Part shown: piece after piece, positions 53,448 to 62,953 of the stretch
Layout: each line of letters starts with the position of its first letter
Position numbering within the stretch: position 1 is the stretch's first letter
DNA from: Muribaculaceae bacterium Isolate-104 (HZI)
Lineage (GTDB): Bacteria > Bacteroidota > Bacteroidia > Bacteroidales > Muribaculaceae
Assembly (NCBI GenBank): GCA_003762715.1
Contig: RIBJ01000038.1
Coordinates: 22,462 to 86,461 of the forward strand
Direction: 5' to 3'
DNA length: 64,000 nucleotides
The notes under the pieces: model-generated
Databases searched by the model: none
The model's input: only the letters and a program-made list of their open reading frames with translations
Told to the model about the DNA's origin: nothing
Made by a program: the position numbers and the translations under genes

Positions 53448-54173
53448 ATGTCTGGTACGTTATACATGGTTCCAACCCCGGTCGGCAATCTGAGTGACAT
53501 GACTCCGAGGGCACTGGAAATCCTTAGGAAATGCAACCTTATTTTGGCGGAAGATACGAGAACAAGTGGTATTTTACTTAAACATTTCGGCATAACCACA
53601 CCGCTCATAGCCCACCACATGAACAACGAGCATGCTTCGGTAGAGGCTTTGGTAAATCGTATTGAAGCCGGAGAAGATTTCGCTCTCATAACCGATGCCG
53701 GGACTCCCGGAATCTCAGACCCCGGTTTTATGATGTCGCGAGAATGTAGACGTAGAAACATAAATGTCGTTACACTTCCGGGAGCTACCGCATTTGTTCC
53801 GGCTCTTGTGAATAGCGGGCTTCCGTGCGAGCGTTTTTGCTTTGAGGGTTTTTTGCCACAAAAAAAAGGAAGGCAAACCCGATTGTTGCAGATTGCCGAA
53901 GAAGAGCGCACCACTATAATATATGAGTCACCCCTAAGGCTTGCCAAGACCCTTTCCCAACTCGCGGAAGTGTGCGGCGAGGATAGAGGTGCGTCTGTGT
54001 CGCGAGAAATTTCAAAGTTGCACGAAACAACAGTAAGAGGCTCGCTGGGCGAGCTTGCTGCCTTTTTTGCGACGAACAATCCAAAAGGAGAGATTGTTAT
54101 TATTGTGGAAGGTAAGCCTGCGGAGCCATCCAGGCATCACAGGAACAAATACAAGGTCAATGACGAACAATAA
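53448..54173 (+). CDS. rsmI: 16S rRNA (cytidine-1402-2'-O)-methyltransferase
   Basis: 241 residues of the SAM-dependent tetrapyrrole methylase-like fold. The family N-terminus YMVPTPVGNLSDMTPRAL, ILAEDTRTSGILLKHF and DAGTPGISDPG are all present. With RsmH it modifies C1402 of the ribosomal decoding centre. The preceding gene overlaps none of it and lies five bases upstream. Confidence 0.95.
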   Translation: MSGTLYMVPTPVGNLSDMTPRALEILRKCNLILAEDTRTSGILLKHFGITTPLIAHHMNNEHASVEALVNRIEAGEDFALITDAGTPGISDPGFMMSRECRRRNINVVTLPGATAFVPALVNSGLPCERFCFEGFLPQKKGRQTRLLQIAEEERTTIIYESPLRLAKTLSQLAEVCGEDRGASVSREISKLHETTVRGSLGELAAFFATNNPKGEIVIIVEGKPAEPSRHHRNKYKVNDEQ

Positions 54174-54227
54174 TCAAAATAGATAACACAAACGCGGGCA
54201 TGTGTCCCCGGATTAAAATTATTATTT

Positions 54228-55091
54228 ATGAGAACTTATGGAATTTCCGCTCTGGCTGCTTTGGCTGTGTTAAGCAGTTGCGGTACAAAGGAGAAGCTTG
54301 AACAGGCACAAGAACAGAATACAGCCTTGAACACCGAGCTTCAGGCGACACTGGCTACGCAAGACAGTCTCTTTGCCTTGATTAACGATATCACCACGGG
54401 GATGAATCAGATAAAAGACATAGAACATATAATAGCCACCCCCGGAGCTTTGACAGATGAGAGCAGCTCGAGAAAAACTCAGCTCAGAAACGATATGGTG
54501 GCTATCAGAGAGGCTCTTCAGCAGCGTAGAGAACGCCTTGCCCAACTTGAAGCCAAACTAAAGGAATCAAACGGATCCAATGCCACCCTTCTCAAGACGA
54601 TAGATAATCTTAAAGGTCAGATTGCCGAACAGGAAACAGAGATTGCAACGCTTACCAATCAGCTGTCGGCTGCTCATGTGGAGATTGCCGCGCTTGGTGC
54701 AAGGGTGGATTCGCTGAGTACCACTGTGACAGAGGTAACAACAGAAAGAGAAGAGGCTCGCCAGCAGGCAACCGAACTCACTGACGAACTCAACACATGC
54801 TTTTTTGCAATCGGCACAAAGGGTGAGCTTCAGCAGCATCAGATTATAAAAACAGGATTCCTCCGCAAAACAAAAATTCTGCCAGGCGACTTTGAAAGAA
54901 CATACTTCACTCAGGCAGACAAACGGTCTTTGGTAAACATACCGTTGCATTCCAAAAAAGCTAAAGTCCTTACAAACCAACCGGCAGACAGCTATGAGAT
55001 TGTAGAGGAAGGAAACCAGAAGATACTTAAGATAAAAGATGCAGCTAAATTCTGGAGCATAAGTAATTTCCTTGTGATACAAGTAGACTAA
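54228..55091 (+). CDS. Coiled-coil lipoprotein
   Basis: 287 residues. The lipobox is LSSC with Cys18, so the mature protein is lipid-anchored. Residues 20-200 are a long coiled coil (EKLEQAQEQNTALNTELQ, LAQLEAKLKESNGSNATL, GQIAEQETEIATLTNQLSA). The final 90 residues form a small basic domain of beta type (GELQQHQIIKTGFLRKTK to FLVIQVD). No named family was recognised. It may act as a periplasmic spacer or envelope brace; this is inference. A terminator follows. Confidence 0.75.
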   Translation: MRTYGISALAALAVLSSCGTKEKLEQAQEQNTALNTELQATLATQDSLFALINDITTGMNQIKDIEHIIATPGALTDESSSRKTQLRNDMVAIREALQQRRERLAQLEAKLKESNGSNATLLKTIDNLKGQIAEQETEIATLTNQLSAAHVEIAALGARVDSLSTTVTEVTTEREEARQQATELTDELNTCFFAIGTKGELQQHQIIKTGFLRKTKILPGDFERTYFTQADKRSLVNIPLHSKKAKVLTNQPADSYEIVEEGNQKILKIKDAAKFWSISNFLVIQVD

Positions 55092-55110
55092 CACTGAATA
55101 AACTGCAAAC

Positions 55111-55139
55111 AAAAAAACTCCCTGTCAGGGAGTTTTTTT
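55111..55139. terminator. Bidirectional terminator between the lipoprotein gene and ruvC
   Basis: Near-perfect self-complementary AAAAAAACTCCCTG / CAGGGAGTTTTTTT, so a T-run follows the GC stem on either strand. It serves both converging genes. Confidence 0.9.
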
Positions 55140-55148
55140 GTTTCTGGG

Positions 55149-55733
55149 TTATCTTACTCTGTCAGGGTGCTTGGCAATGAAGTCTTTCCATGACGATTTT
55201 CCGGCGTTTATAACCGGTCTTGTCGATTCATAGAAATGACAGACGGCTGCGGCAAGAGCATCAGTGGAGTCGAGTTGAGGCAACAGCTGCGATTCCTTTA
55301 TATTGAGGATGCGTTTGAGCATTTCCCGAACTTGTTCTTTAGAGGCTGCGCCGGTCCCGGTTATCGCCATTTTTATTTTTCGGGGTTCATACTCTGTTAT
55401 AGGTACATCACGCGCCAATGCCGCTGCCATTGCAACTCCTTGCGCTCTGCCAAGTTTAAGCATCGACTGGACATTTTTTCCAAAAAAAGGAGCTTCAATA
55501 GCCATCTCGTCCGGAAGATATTGCTCAACAAGCGACAATATCCGGTCGTATATTCTTTTCAGTCGCAGATAATGGCTTTCGAACTTACTGAGTTCAATAA
55601 CACCAAGCGCAATCATTTCGGCTTTTTTGCCTTTTATGCCTAAAATGCCGTAGCCCATTACATTGGTGCCGGGGTCGACCCCCATTATAATCTTGTCCCA
55701 GTCACATCCTTCTGTGGTTGTATTCGGTGTCAT
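55149..55733 (-). CDS. ruvC: Holliday junction resolvase RuvC
   Basis: 194 residues. Four acidic catalytic residues match E. coli RuvC: Asp20 in [13 protein letters not shown], Glu80 in AIEAPFFG, and Asp155 and Asp158 in [12 protein letters not shown]. The N-terminal 14 residues ([13 protein letters not shown]) are an extension over E. coli. It overlaps the DUF4286-like gene by four bases; ruvA and ruvB are not nearby. Confidence 0.95.
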   Translation of the reverse strand: MTPNTTTEGCDWDKIIMGVDPGTNVMGYGILGIKGKKAEMIALGVIELSKFESHYLRLKRIYDRILSLVEQYLPDEMAIEAPFFGKNVQSMLKLGRAQGVAMAAALARDVPITEYEPRKIKMAITGTGAASKEQVREMLKRILNIKESQLLPQLDSTDALAAAVCHFYESTRPVINAGKSSWKDFIAKHPDRVR

Positions 55734-56038
55734 TCAATAATTTCCATATATGTTGAAAACCACAATACATTGTCTCTGAGAGAATGCCTCAGCTGTCTTA
55801 ACAGCCGGGAGCCATCGCCGGATTCCATCCATTGCTTTGATTTCTCAATGCCCGAGCCGATGAATTGAACAGCATAGCTCGCGGCGCAATCCGGTTCATC
55901 TGTCATTATACGCGAGAAAAGGGGAGCGGTAAAACCGCCCCCGGAAATTGCGTTTTGTATGAAAGTGCTTTTGACCCATTCGCGGAAATCACAATCGGCA
56001 GACGGACTCACCGCAAAGGTTGTGTTGACGAGAACCAT
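55730..56038 (-). CDS. DUF4286-like small protein
   Basis: 102 residues from the ATG at 56038; the frame extends 81 bases upstream but that part lies in the previous gene and is not family-like. [21 protein letters not shown] and the end [11 protein letters not shown] resemble DUF4286, a small ferredoxin-like family of unknown function in Bacteroidetes. The start overlaps the previous stop by one base (TAATG), so coupled translation is likely. Confidence 0.75.
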   Translation of the reverse strand: MVLVNTTFAVSPSADCDFREWVKSTFIQNAISGGGFTAPLFSRIMTDEPDCAASYAVQFIGSGIEKSKQWMESGDGSRLLRQLRHSLRDNVLWFSTYMEIIE

Positions 56039-56538
56039 TACAAGTTTCCGGCTACACCAAGAACTACAACAAAAAGAATATATAGTACAGACACTATTAT
56101 GCCGCTGAAAAATCCCCATTTAGTCCATTTCCCTGCTTCGGCAGATGCCTGCTGTGCTCCTTCGTAATCTCCGCAGCGAAACTTGCTGTCTACAGAGGCG
56201 GCTTTGATTATTCCGACTATCCCAAAGGGCAGGCAGCAGAATAATGTTACGAGAATAGACTCGACAAGCCATGATTTAGGCGGCATCTGCGGCATTTGAG
56301 AACCGGGTGCGTATGTCTGCTGATTGCACGACTGAAATCCGCCGGCAGGTGCGGAGGGCGCATTCTGTATATTGCCAAAAACAAGAGTCGCAAGTTCCTG
56401 AACTTGAATTGCCGGAGTCCAGTTGCCAAGTTGTTCGTTGTACACCAGTGTGTCGGGGGTAATGCCTCTTGCTTTTAATTCTTCAGGAGCAAAAGGTCCC
56501 TGTGGCTGATTGTTGGAATCGGGAATGTAATATTTCAT
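56038..56538 (-). CDS. GYF-like domain + CD225/dispanin membrane protein
   Basis: 166 residues from the ATG at 56538 (MKYYIPDSNNQPQGPF). Residues 1-52 match the GYF_2/DUF4339 domain (YIPDSNNQPQGPFAPEEL, LVYNEQLGNWTPA). After a Gln/Pro-rich linker, residues 88-166 are a CD225/dispanin-type pair of hydrophobic segments (WLVESILVTLFCCLPFGIVG, KWGFFSGIIVSVLYILFVVV). Such proteins are common in Bacteroidetes and of unknown function. It follows the glycosyltransferase by seven bases. Confidence 0.85.
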   Translation of the reverse strand: MKYYIPDSNNQPQGPFAPEELKARGITPDTLVYNEQLGNWTPAIQVQELATLVFGNIQNAPSAPAGGFQSCNQQTYAPGSQMPQMPPKSWLVESILVTLFCCLPFGIVGIIKAASVDSKFRCGDYEGAQQASAEAGKWTKWGFFSGIIVSVLYILFVVVLGVAGNL

Positions 56539-56545
56539 AGCGATA

Positions 56546-57304
56546 TTATTTTGTAAAACTTTTTTCTTTTTTATTCCTCGCAAAAAAACGGGGCAAGAAT
56601 GAGAAATGCCTGATAATAGTCGGAACTGTACCATAGTATTTCGCCATGATGCGAAAACGCTCTAAGAGAGACTGTTTACGGTTGGCGGTCGTTAATCCTT
56701 CAAAAAGGTAATCTATTATGGTGTGGGGAATAAATATGTTCTTCCTGGAATGCTGGAGGCATATAATGCACCATTCGTAATCGGCAGAATAACGGTATTT
56801 AAGGTTGAACTGCGGAGCTATCTTGGCAAGAACAACGAATGCCTGATGGCATACAACCATTCCGTTTGCGAAACTTTTGTAGGTAAGCGTTTCAGGAGCA
56901 ACTAAATGGCGGTTGGCTAATTTTTCTCTTTCAGAGTCAACTATATCGGTCTGACCATATACGATTCCCGGATAGTCATTGCTGATTATCGCATTGGCTA
57001 TGGTTTGCAGTGTAGACGGTGAGTGAAACGAATCTCCGGCATTAAGAAATATCAGGTATTTGCCAGAGGCTTTGTCAATGCCTTTGTTCATGGCATGATA
57101 TAGTCCGGAATCTGGCTCTGAGAATATCTTCAGGCGAGGATTTCCGCATGACTCAGCCAAAATGACAGTCGAATCGCTTGACCCGCCGTCCATTATAAGA
57201 TGCTCATAGTCGACGCAACTCTGCTCTTTGACACTCAGAAGCGTTGGCAAGAGTGTCTTTTCGGCATTATAAGTAACAGTGATTATGGAAAATAATGGTT
57301 TCAT
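56546..57304 (-). CDS. Family 2 glycosyltransferase
   Basis: 252 residues from the ATG at 57304 (MKPLFSIITVTYNAEKTL); the open frame continues 48 bases upstream but overlaps the previous gene. GT-A fold with ITVTYNAEKTL, the DGGSSDSTV loop (DXD-like metal site further on, LNAGDSFHSPST) and YSADYEWCI. It probably adds sugar to a surface or secreted glycan. It overlaps the sorting-tail gene by four bases. Confidence 0.9.
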   Translation of the reverse strand: MKPLFSIITVTYNAEKTLLPTLLSVKEQSCVDYEHLIMDGGSSDSTVILAESCGNPRLKIFSEPDSGLYHAMNKGIDKASGKYLIFLNAGDSFHSPSTLQTIANAIISNDYPGIVYGQTDIVDSEREKLANRHLVAPETLTYKSFANGMVVCHQAFVVLAKIAPQFNLKYRYSADYEWCIICLQHSRKNIFIPHTIIDYLFEGLTTANRKQSLLERFRIMAKYYGTVPTIIRHFSFLPRFFARNKKEKSFTK

Positions 57305-57618
57305 TTTACCAATACTTTCTTGGACCAGTCGGAGCACTTTACTATATAGCAACCTCTGTTTAAATCGACATATTCGCTTTCTCCGGCGACAACATCTACA
57401 GTCTTTATAAGCTGTCCGGTTATAGAGTATATGTAAAAACGTATTTTTTTCTCGGATCGCACAGAAAGTGTAATGCCGGATGACGACGCTGTCATAACCG
57501 CATTCTCTGTATCAATACGTCGCCCGGCAACCGACTGATATTCGGTTGTCGCAGTTGCGTGTACGGTAAAAGAGGCTGCAACCACGCAACACATGGTTAA
57601 TGACAGGAGTATTTTCAT
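57301..57618 (-). CDS. Tiny secreted protein made mostly of a type IX-like sorting tail
   Basis: 105 residues. Signal peptide (to about 22), a 20-residue linker (TTEYQSVAGRRIDTENAV), then a beta-rich end (about 43-105) whose KIRFYIYSITGQLIKTVDVV, VDLNRGCYIVKC and final KKVLVK match the Por-secretion-system C-terminal tail (TIGR04183-type). Normally this tail follows a large cargo protein; here there is almost none. It overlaps the glycosyltransferase gene by four bases and has a full-consensus promoter, so it is not an obvious remnant. Confidence 0.7.
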   Translation of the reverse strand: MKILLSLTMCCVVAASFTVHATATTEYQSVAGRRIDTENAVMTASSSGITLSVRSEKKIRFYIYSITGQLIKTVDVVAGESEYVDLNRGCYIVKCSDWSKKVLVK

Positions 57619-57637
57619 ATAGCCATTTAAATCATTG

Positions 57638-57669
57638 CAAAATTAGCTCTTTAATTGCAAAATCACAAA
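57638..57669 (-). promoter_or_regulatory. Promoter of the sorting-tail-glycosyltransferase-ruvC operon
   Basis: Minus strand TTTG (57669-57666), 20 bases, TAATTTTG (57645-57638), full consensus, 19 bases before the ATG. Confidence 0.75.
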
Positions 57670-57767
57670 TATATACAAAAAATGTCTTCTTGCATCCCGA
57701 TAGCCCCTATGATATTGAAGTATGTGTCAGACTCGGTTACAACAGCGTTAAATTATAGGGTGGTATA

Positions 57768-57798
57768 TTTGTCAAGTGCCTAATTTTTATTACCTTTG
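57768..57798 (+). promoter_or_regulatory. Promoter of the glycogen operon
   Basis: TTTG (57768-57771), 19 bases, TACCTTTG (57791-57798), full consensus, 29 bases before the glycogen synthase ATG. Confidence 0.8.
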
Positions 57799-57827
57799 CG
57801 CCAGAATTAAATGAATTCGGATACTTT

Positions 57828-59483
57828 ATGGAAACAACAGTGTCTATAGACCTGCTATTTGAAACAAGTTGGGAAGTCTGCAACAAGATAGGCGGAATAT
57901 ACACCGTTCTATCGACCAAAGCAAAGACGTTACAACAACTATATAAGGACAAGGTTATTTTTATCGGTCCGGATGTCTGGACGAAAGAATCTCCCTCGCC
58001 ATACTTTGTAGAAACACCATCTATACTCAGCGCCTGGAAAAAGAAAGCAAATTTGCCTGCCGGTGTCAGTGTGCGTACCGGAAAGTGGAATGTCCCGGGA
58101 AAACCTATAGTAATACTGATAAAATTTGACGGAATGTATTCCGCTAAAAACCAGTATTATGGAGAGATGTGGAATAGGTTTGGCGTAGACTCGCTCAATT
58201 CATATGGCGACTATGAAGAGTGTTGCGCTTTTTCTTTGGCGGCAGGAGCTGTCATTGAAAGCATCTGTTCCTTTAACAAGGTGACTCAGAAAAGCGCTAA
58301 AAATGTAATTGCCCATTTTGACGAATGGCAGACCGGTATGGGACTTCTTTATGTCAAATGGAAATTGCCGCAGGTCGCCACTATATTCACTACGCACGCA
58401 ACAAGTATCGGTCGCAGTATCTGTGGAAATGGCAAGCTGCTGTACCGCTATCTTGGAGCTTACGACGGAGACCAGATGGCGGCAGAGCTGAACATGCAGT
58501 CTAAACACTCATTGGAGAAAGCCGCCGCCCATGCGGCAGATTGTTTTACAACTGTCAGCGAGGTTACTGCAATTGAATGCGAGCAGCTTCTTGAATTAAG
58601 ACCCCATGTAGTAACTCCCAACGGTTTTGAAAAGAATTTTGTGCCACCGCGTACTAGATTTGCCATAGCAAGAGACAACGCAAGACGCAAACTTATAGCA
58701 GTAGCCTCCGCGCTTACCGGCAAGGAGTATCCTGATGACACTATGCTTGTTGCTACATCCGGGCGTTGCGAATATAGAAACAAGGGGCTTGATGTCTTTC
58801 TTGATTCCCTTGCGGTTTTTGAATCGCGTGAAACCAAGCGTCCGAGCGTTGCGTTTGTAATGGTTCCTGCGTGGGTGAAAGAGGCTCGTCACGACCTTAA
58901 GGAGGCGCTTGAACACGGAAAGGTGTCACGCCTTGACGACCCGGTGTACACTCATAGCCTTAACAATCAATATGACGACTCCGTGTTGTCCAAGATTCAT
59001 GGAATCGGATTCGGCAACACATCGAATGGCAGAGTAGATGTAATATATGTGCCATGTTATCTTAATGGCACGGATGGTATATTGAATACAGAATACTACG
59101 ATTTGCTTATCGGAATGGATGTAACGGTATTCCCCTCATATTATGAACCATGGGGATATACTCCTCTCGAAAGCATAGCCTTCGGTGTCCCGACCATAAC
59201 CACCTCGCTAAGTGGATTCGGACAATGGATTCTATCGACAACTGACAATCAGTTCTGCACATGCGGCGTTAACGTGATAGACCGGAATGATGAAAATTAT
59301 TCACAGGTATTAGATGACATAGCTGACTCGCTCTGTTATATAAACGATATGGATGTCAGTGAGAAAGATATTGTGGCAGATGCTGCAACCAAAATTTCGG
59401 CACGTGCGGCATGGAGTTATTTTATAACATACTACATTGAATCATTTGAAGTAGCTCTCTCAGCTCGTAATAATAGAATTTAA
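57828..59483 (+). CDS. Glycogen synthase, GT3-like (eukaryotic-type) family
   Basis: 551 residues. Unlike GlgA of E. coli (GT5), the sequence resembles GT3 glycogen synthase: the N-terminus FETSWEVCNKIGGIYTVL, LNSYGDYEECCAFSLAAG and the late MDVTVFPSYYEPWGYTPLES, which carries the E-x7-E-type catalytic pair. It elongates alpha-1,4-glucan with UDP- or ADP-glucose; the donor is not predictable here. The glucan phosphorylase gene follows 20 bases later, so synthesis and breakdown enzymes are co-transcribed. Confidence 0.9.
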   Translation: METTVSIDLLFETSWEVCNKIGGIYTVLSTKAKTLQQLYKDKVIFIGPDVWTKESPSPYFVETPSILSAWKKKANLPAGVSVRTGKWNVPGKPIVILIKFDGMYSAKNQYYGEMWNRFGVDSLNSYGDYEECCAFSLAAGAVIESICSFNKVTQKSAKNVIAHFDEWQTGMGLLYVKWKLPQVATIFTTHATSIGRSICGNGKLLYRYLGAYDGDQMAAELNMQSKHSLEKAAAHAADCFTTVSEVTAIECEQLLELRPHVVTPNGFEKNFVPPRTRFAIARDNARRKLIAVASALTGKEYPDDTMLVATSGRCEYRNKGLDVFLDSLAVFESRETKRPSVAFVMVPAWVKEARHDLKEALEHGKVSRLDDPVYTHSLNNQYDDSVLSKIHGIGFGNTSNGRVDVIYVPCYLNGTDGILNTEYYDLLIGMDVTVFPSYYEPWGYTPLESIAFGVPTITTSLSGFGQWILSTTDNQFCTCGVNVIDRNDENYSQVLDDIADSLCYINDMDVSEKDIVADAATKISARAAWSYFITYYIESFEVALSARNNRI

Positions 59484-59503
59484 GTAATTAATAATATCAA
59501 TTT

Positions 59504-62059
59504 ATGAAAATCCAAGTAAGCAACGCTAATGCGCCTGTCTGGCGTGACTCCACAGTCAAGGCAGAGCTTCCAACCTCTTTGAAACCCCTTGAGGCTATTG
59601 CCAAAAACCTTTGGTGGGTATGGAATAGCGATGCAAAAAATCTCTTTCGCGATTTAAACCCTGATTTATGGCGCAAAACCGGAGAAAATCCTGTTATGCT
59701 CCTGCAACAGCTTTCTACCGAACGCCTTGACGAAATATCCAAGGACAAGGAAATGATGGAAAGAATACAGAAAGTATTCAATCATTTTCAAGACTATCTG
59801 TCCAAGCCGATGCGCAAAGACGTACCCTCTGTTTCATACTTTTCTATGGAATATGGTCTTTGCAACTGTCTCAAGATTTATTCCGGCGGTCTCGGAGTTC
59901 TCGCCGGCGACTATATAAAAGAGGCCTCAGACAGCTGCGTGGATATGACCGCAGTAGGTTTTCTTTACAGATACGGATATTTTACACAGACACTCTCTGT
60001 CGATGGTCAGCAGATAGCAAATTACGAACCCCAGAACTTCAATCAGCTTCCGATTGAACAGGTAATGGATGAACACGGCAATCCCGCGATTCTTGAAGTG
60101 CCTTATCCCGGACGTGTGGTCTATTCTCATATCTGGCGTGTAAATGTCGGTCGCATGAAGCTGTATCTCCTTGATACGGACTTTGATATGAACAGCGAAT
60201 ATGACCGTTCTATCACACACCAGCTTTACGGTGGCGATTGGGAAAACCGTATAAAACAGGAATACCTTCTTGGTATCGGTGGAGTGCTGATGTTAAAGAA
60301 GCTCGGTATCAACTCTGACCTGTATCATTGCAACGAGGGACATGCTGCGCTGCTGAATCTCCAGCGCCTTGTCGATTATGTGCAGGAAAAAGGTCTTGAC
60401 TTCGCTACAGCACTTGAGATTGTACGCTCCTCTTCGTTGTACACTGTACACACTCCAGTGCCTGCAGGTCATGACTACTTTGACGAAGGTCTTTTTGGCA
60501 AATACATGGGAGAATATCCCGCAAAACTGGGTATCTCATGGTCAGATCTTATGAACATGGGCCGCGAGAATCCTGATTCAAACGAACGATTCTCTATGAG
60601 TGTGTTCGCCCTCAATACTTGTCAGGAAGCAAATGGCGTAAGCTGGCTGCACGGAGAAGTTTCCAAGAAAATGTTTGCCGGCATATGGAAAGGCTATACC
60701 TGGGAAGAAAGCCATGTGGGATATGTGACCAACGGAGTGCATATGCCAACTTGGGCAGCCTCTGAATGGAAAGCGTTCTATGCGGAAAAACTCGGAGAAA
60801 AGGTATTTGAAGATCAGAGCAATCCTAAAGCCTGGGAGTCTATCTTCAAAGTATCCGATGAAGAAATCTGGGATCTCAGAATGCGCATGAAGAATAAATT
60901 TATCAACTTCGTGAAACGCGATTTCAAGGAAAAATGGCTTGCAAATCAGGGCGACCCTTCTGCTGTCATGAACATCCTTGACAAGATAAATCCCAACGCG
61001 CTCATTATTGGATTTGCCCGTCGATTTGCCACATACAAGCGCGCGCATCTTCTCTTTACCGATCTTGACCGCCTTGCAAAAATAGTCAACAACGAGCGCT
61101 TCCCCGTGCAGTTTGTTTTCTCTGGCAAAGCACATCCCGCGGATGGTGCCGGACAGGGACTCATCAAGCGCATAATGGAAATTTCAAGAATGCCTCAGTT
61201 CCTTGGCAAGATAATATTCCTTGAAGACTATAACATGATTGTTGCAAAACGTCTTGTTACAGGCGTGGATATCTGGCTGAACACTCCGACTCGTCCTCTG
61301 GAAGCGTCCGGTACATCCGGCGAAAAAGCCGAAATGAACGGTGTGCTGAACTTCTCAGTGCTTGACGGTTGGTGGTACGAAGGCTACCGCTTTGACGAAA
61401 AAGCCGGATGGGCTTTGACTGAAAAGCGTACATTCACAGACCAGTCACAGCAAGACAAACTTGACGCGGCAACAATCTACTCGATGCTCGAAAACGAAAT
61501 CGTGCCTCTTTACTTTGAAAAGAATTCCAAAGGATACTCTCCGAAGTGGATTCAGTATATAAAGGGCTCAATCGGCCATATAGCGCCTCACTTCACTATG
61601 AAGCGTATGATTGACGACTATATCACCCGTTTTTACCTGCCTGAAGACAAGCGTTTCAACGCCCTCGTGAAAAACGATTGTGCGCTTGCCCGCGAGATTG
61701 TCGCATGGAAAAATAAAGTTGTGGAGGCATGGGACGGCATCAAAGTGGAAAAACTGGATATCTCCCAGCCGCAGCTCCAGGCTACAGGTCAGAAATACAA
61801 CATTACCGCTGTTATAGATACAAACGGTCTTGGCAAAGATTTGGGTCTTGAGTATGTTTCATACAGAGTTGAAGACGGAGTGGAACATCTTTTTGAAACA
61901 AAACCGTTCAAGGTTGTAAAAGAAGATGGCAACGTCCTAACATATCAGCTAGATGAAAAACTGCGTGAAGCAGGAGTTTATCGCTATGGATTCCGCCTAT
62001 ATCCGATAAATCCGAACCTGCCTCATCGTCAGGACTTCGCATACGTTCGTTGGATTTGA
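59504..62059 (+). CDS. glgP: Alpha-glucan phosphorylase
   Basis: 851 residues of the GT35 phosphorylase family (TIGR02094 type). An N-terminal DUF3417 module (1-110), the catalytic core with [36 protein letters not shown] and VPAGHDYF, and the PLP-binding Lys608 in [15 protein letters not shown]-terminal beta domain (about 750-851) is present. It releases glucose-1-phosphate from glycogen. Codons end in C often, as in highly expressed genes of this window. Confidence 0.95.
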   Translation: MKIQVSNANAPVWRDSTVKAELPTSLKPLEAIAKNLWWVWNSDAKNLFRDLNPDLWRKTGENPVMLLQQLSTERLDEISKDKEMMERIQKVFNHFQDYLSKPMRKDVPSVSYFSMEYGLCNCLKIYSGGLGVLAGDYIKEASDSCVDMTAVGFLYRYGYFTQTLSVDGQQIANYEPQNFNQLPIEQVMDEHGNPAILEVPYPGRVVYSHIWRVNVGRMKLYLLDTDFDMNSEYDRSITHQLYGGDWENRIKQEYLLGIGGVLMLKKLGINSDLYHCNEGHAALLNLQRLVDYVQEKGLDFATALEIVRSSSLYTVHTPVPAGHDYFDEGLFGKYMGEYPAKLGISWSDLMNMGRENPDSNERFSMSVFALNTCQEANGVSWLHGEVSKKMFAGIWKGYTWEESHVGYVTNGVHMPTWAASEWKAFYAEKLGEKVFEDQSNPKAWESIFKVSDEEIWDLRMRMKNKFINFVKRDFKEKWLANQGDPSAVMNILDKINPNALIIGFARRFATYKRAHLLFTDLDRLAKIVNNERFPVQFVFSGKAHPADGAGQGLIKRIMEISRMPQFLGKIIFLEDYNMIVAKRLVTGVDIWLNTPTRPLEASGTSGEKAEMNGVLNFSVLDGWWYEGYRFDEKAGWALTEKRTFTDQSQQDKLDAATIYSMLENEIVPLYFEKNSKGYSPKWIQYIKGSIGHIAPHFTMKRMIDDYITRFYLPEDKRFNALVKNDCALAREIVAWKNKVVEAWDGIKVEKLDISQPQLQATGQKYNITAVIDTNGLGKDLGLEYVSYRVEDGVEHLFETKPFKVVKEDGNVLTYQLDEKLREAGVYRYGFRLYPINPNLPHRQDFAYVRWI

Positions 62060-62080
62060 TAATAAAAATCTGAAAATAGA

Positions 62081-62120
62081 ATCGGTAGCGTATCACCAGT
62101 GGTCGCTACCGATTTTTTTG
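62081..62120 (+). terminator. Terminator of the glycogen operon
   Basis: Perfect 10-base stem ATCGGTAGCG (62081-62090) with CGCTACCGAT (62104-62113), then seven T. Confidence 0.92.
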
Positions 62121-62128
62121 TATGATTA

Positions 62129-62159
62129 TTTGAATCTGTAGGATTTAGTTGTAATTTTG
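62129..62159 (+). promoter_or_regulatory. Promoter of pyrK-pyrD
   Basis: TTTG (62129-62132), 19 bases, TAATTTTG (62152-62159), full consensus, 17 bases before the pyrK ATG. Confidence 0.8.
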
Positions 62160-62176
62160 TGTAAAATGATTTTGTT

Positions 62177-62953
62177 ATGTATAAAAAAGAGGTGACCGAT
62201 TTCGTCGTTCGAGAAAATCAAATGCTCAGCGACATGTATTCGTTGCTAAAACTTACGCCCGCAAATGGTGCGGACTTGCCACCAATGTCGCCGGGACAGT
62301 TTGTTCAGGTCAAAGTGCCGGATTGTGCCGACGTTTTCATTCGCAGACCTATATCCATAAACTTTGTAGATTATGAGAAAAAGGAGCTTTGGCTCCTTGT
62401 GAGACGGGCTGGAAAAGGCACGGCTGTTCTCTGCGATATTAAAGCCGGGCATGTGCTTAATCTTATATTGCCGTTGGGCAATGGCTTTTCAATGCCAGCA
62501 AGTGTCGACTCCAGGATACTGCTTGTCGGCGGTGGTGTCGGGGTGGCGCCGTTGCTGTATTTCGGTAAGGTGCTCAAAGAAACAGGATATAAACCGGAGT
62601 TCCTGCTTGGAGCAAGAACAAAACAAGACTTGCTTCAGATTGATTTATTCGAAGCAATCGGCACGGTATACGCATCGACAGAGGACGGGTCATATGGCGA
62701 AACCGGTTTAGTTACACAGCATTCAGTTCTGAGCACCGGAATAAATCAGATTTTCTGTTGCGGTCCGGCACCGATGATGAAGGCGGTAGCCAATGTTTCA
62801 AGAGCTATTGGAGCAGAGTGTGAGGTGTCGCTTGAAAATATGATGGCTTGTGGTGTCGGCGCATGTCTGTGTTGCGTGGAAAAAACAGTTAAAGGCAATG
62901 TGTGTGTGTGCACAGAAGGTCCCGTATTCAATATAAATAAACTCACATGGTAG
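62177..62953 (+). CDS. pyrK: Dihydroorotate dehydrogenase electron-transfer subunit
   Basis: 258 residues. Ferredoxin-reductase-type FAD domain (FIRRPISIN, 50s-60s; [14 protein letters not shown] near 118) with NAD binding, then a C-terminal [2Fe-2S] site with C-x4-C-x2-C and a distal Cys ([10 protein letters not shown] to CVCTEGPVF). It hands electrons from PyrD to NAD+. It overlaps pyrD by seven bases, as expected for a two-subunit enzyme. Confidence 0.95.
   Translation: MYKKEVTDFVVRENQMLSDMYSLLKLTPANGADLPPMSPGQFVQVKVPDCADVFIRRPISINFVDYEKKELWLLVRRAGKGTAVLCDIKAGHVLNLILPLGNGFSMPASVDSRILLVGGGVGVAPLLYFGKVLKETGYKPEFLLGARTKQDLLQIDLFEAIGTVYASTEDGSYGETGLVTQHSVLSTGINQIFCCGPAPMMKAVANVSRAIGAECEVSLENMMACGVGACLCCVEKTVKGNVCVCTEGPVFNINKLTW

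Noticed and set aside
56539..56634. N-terminal extension of the GYF-CD225 protein
   Set aside because: Overlaps the glycosyltransferase gene; the GYF-like domain begins exactly at the ATG at 56538.
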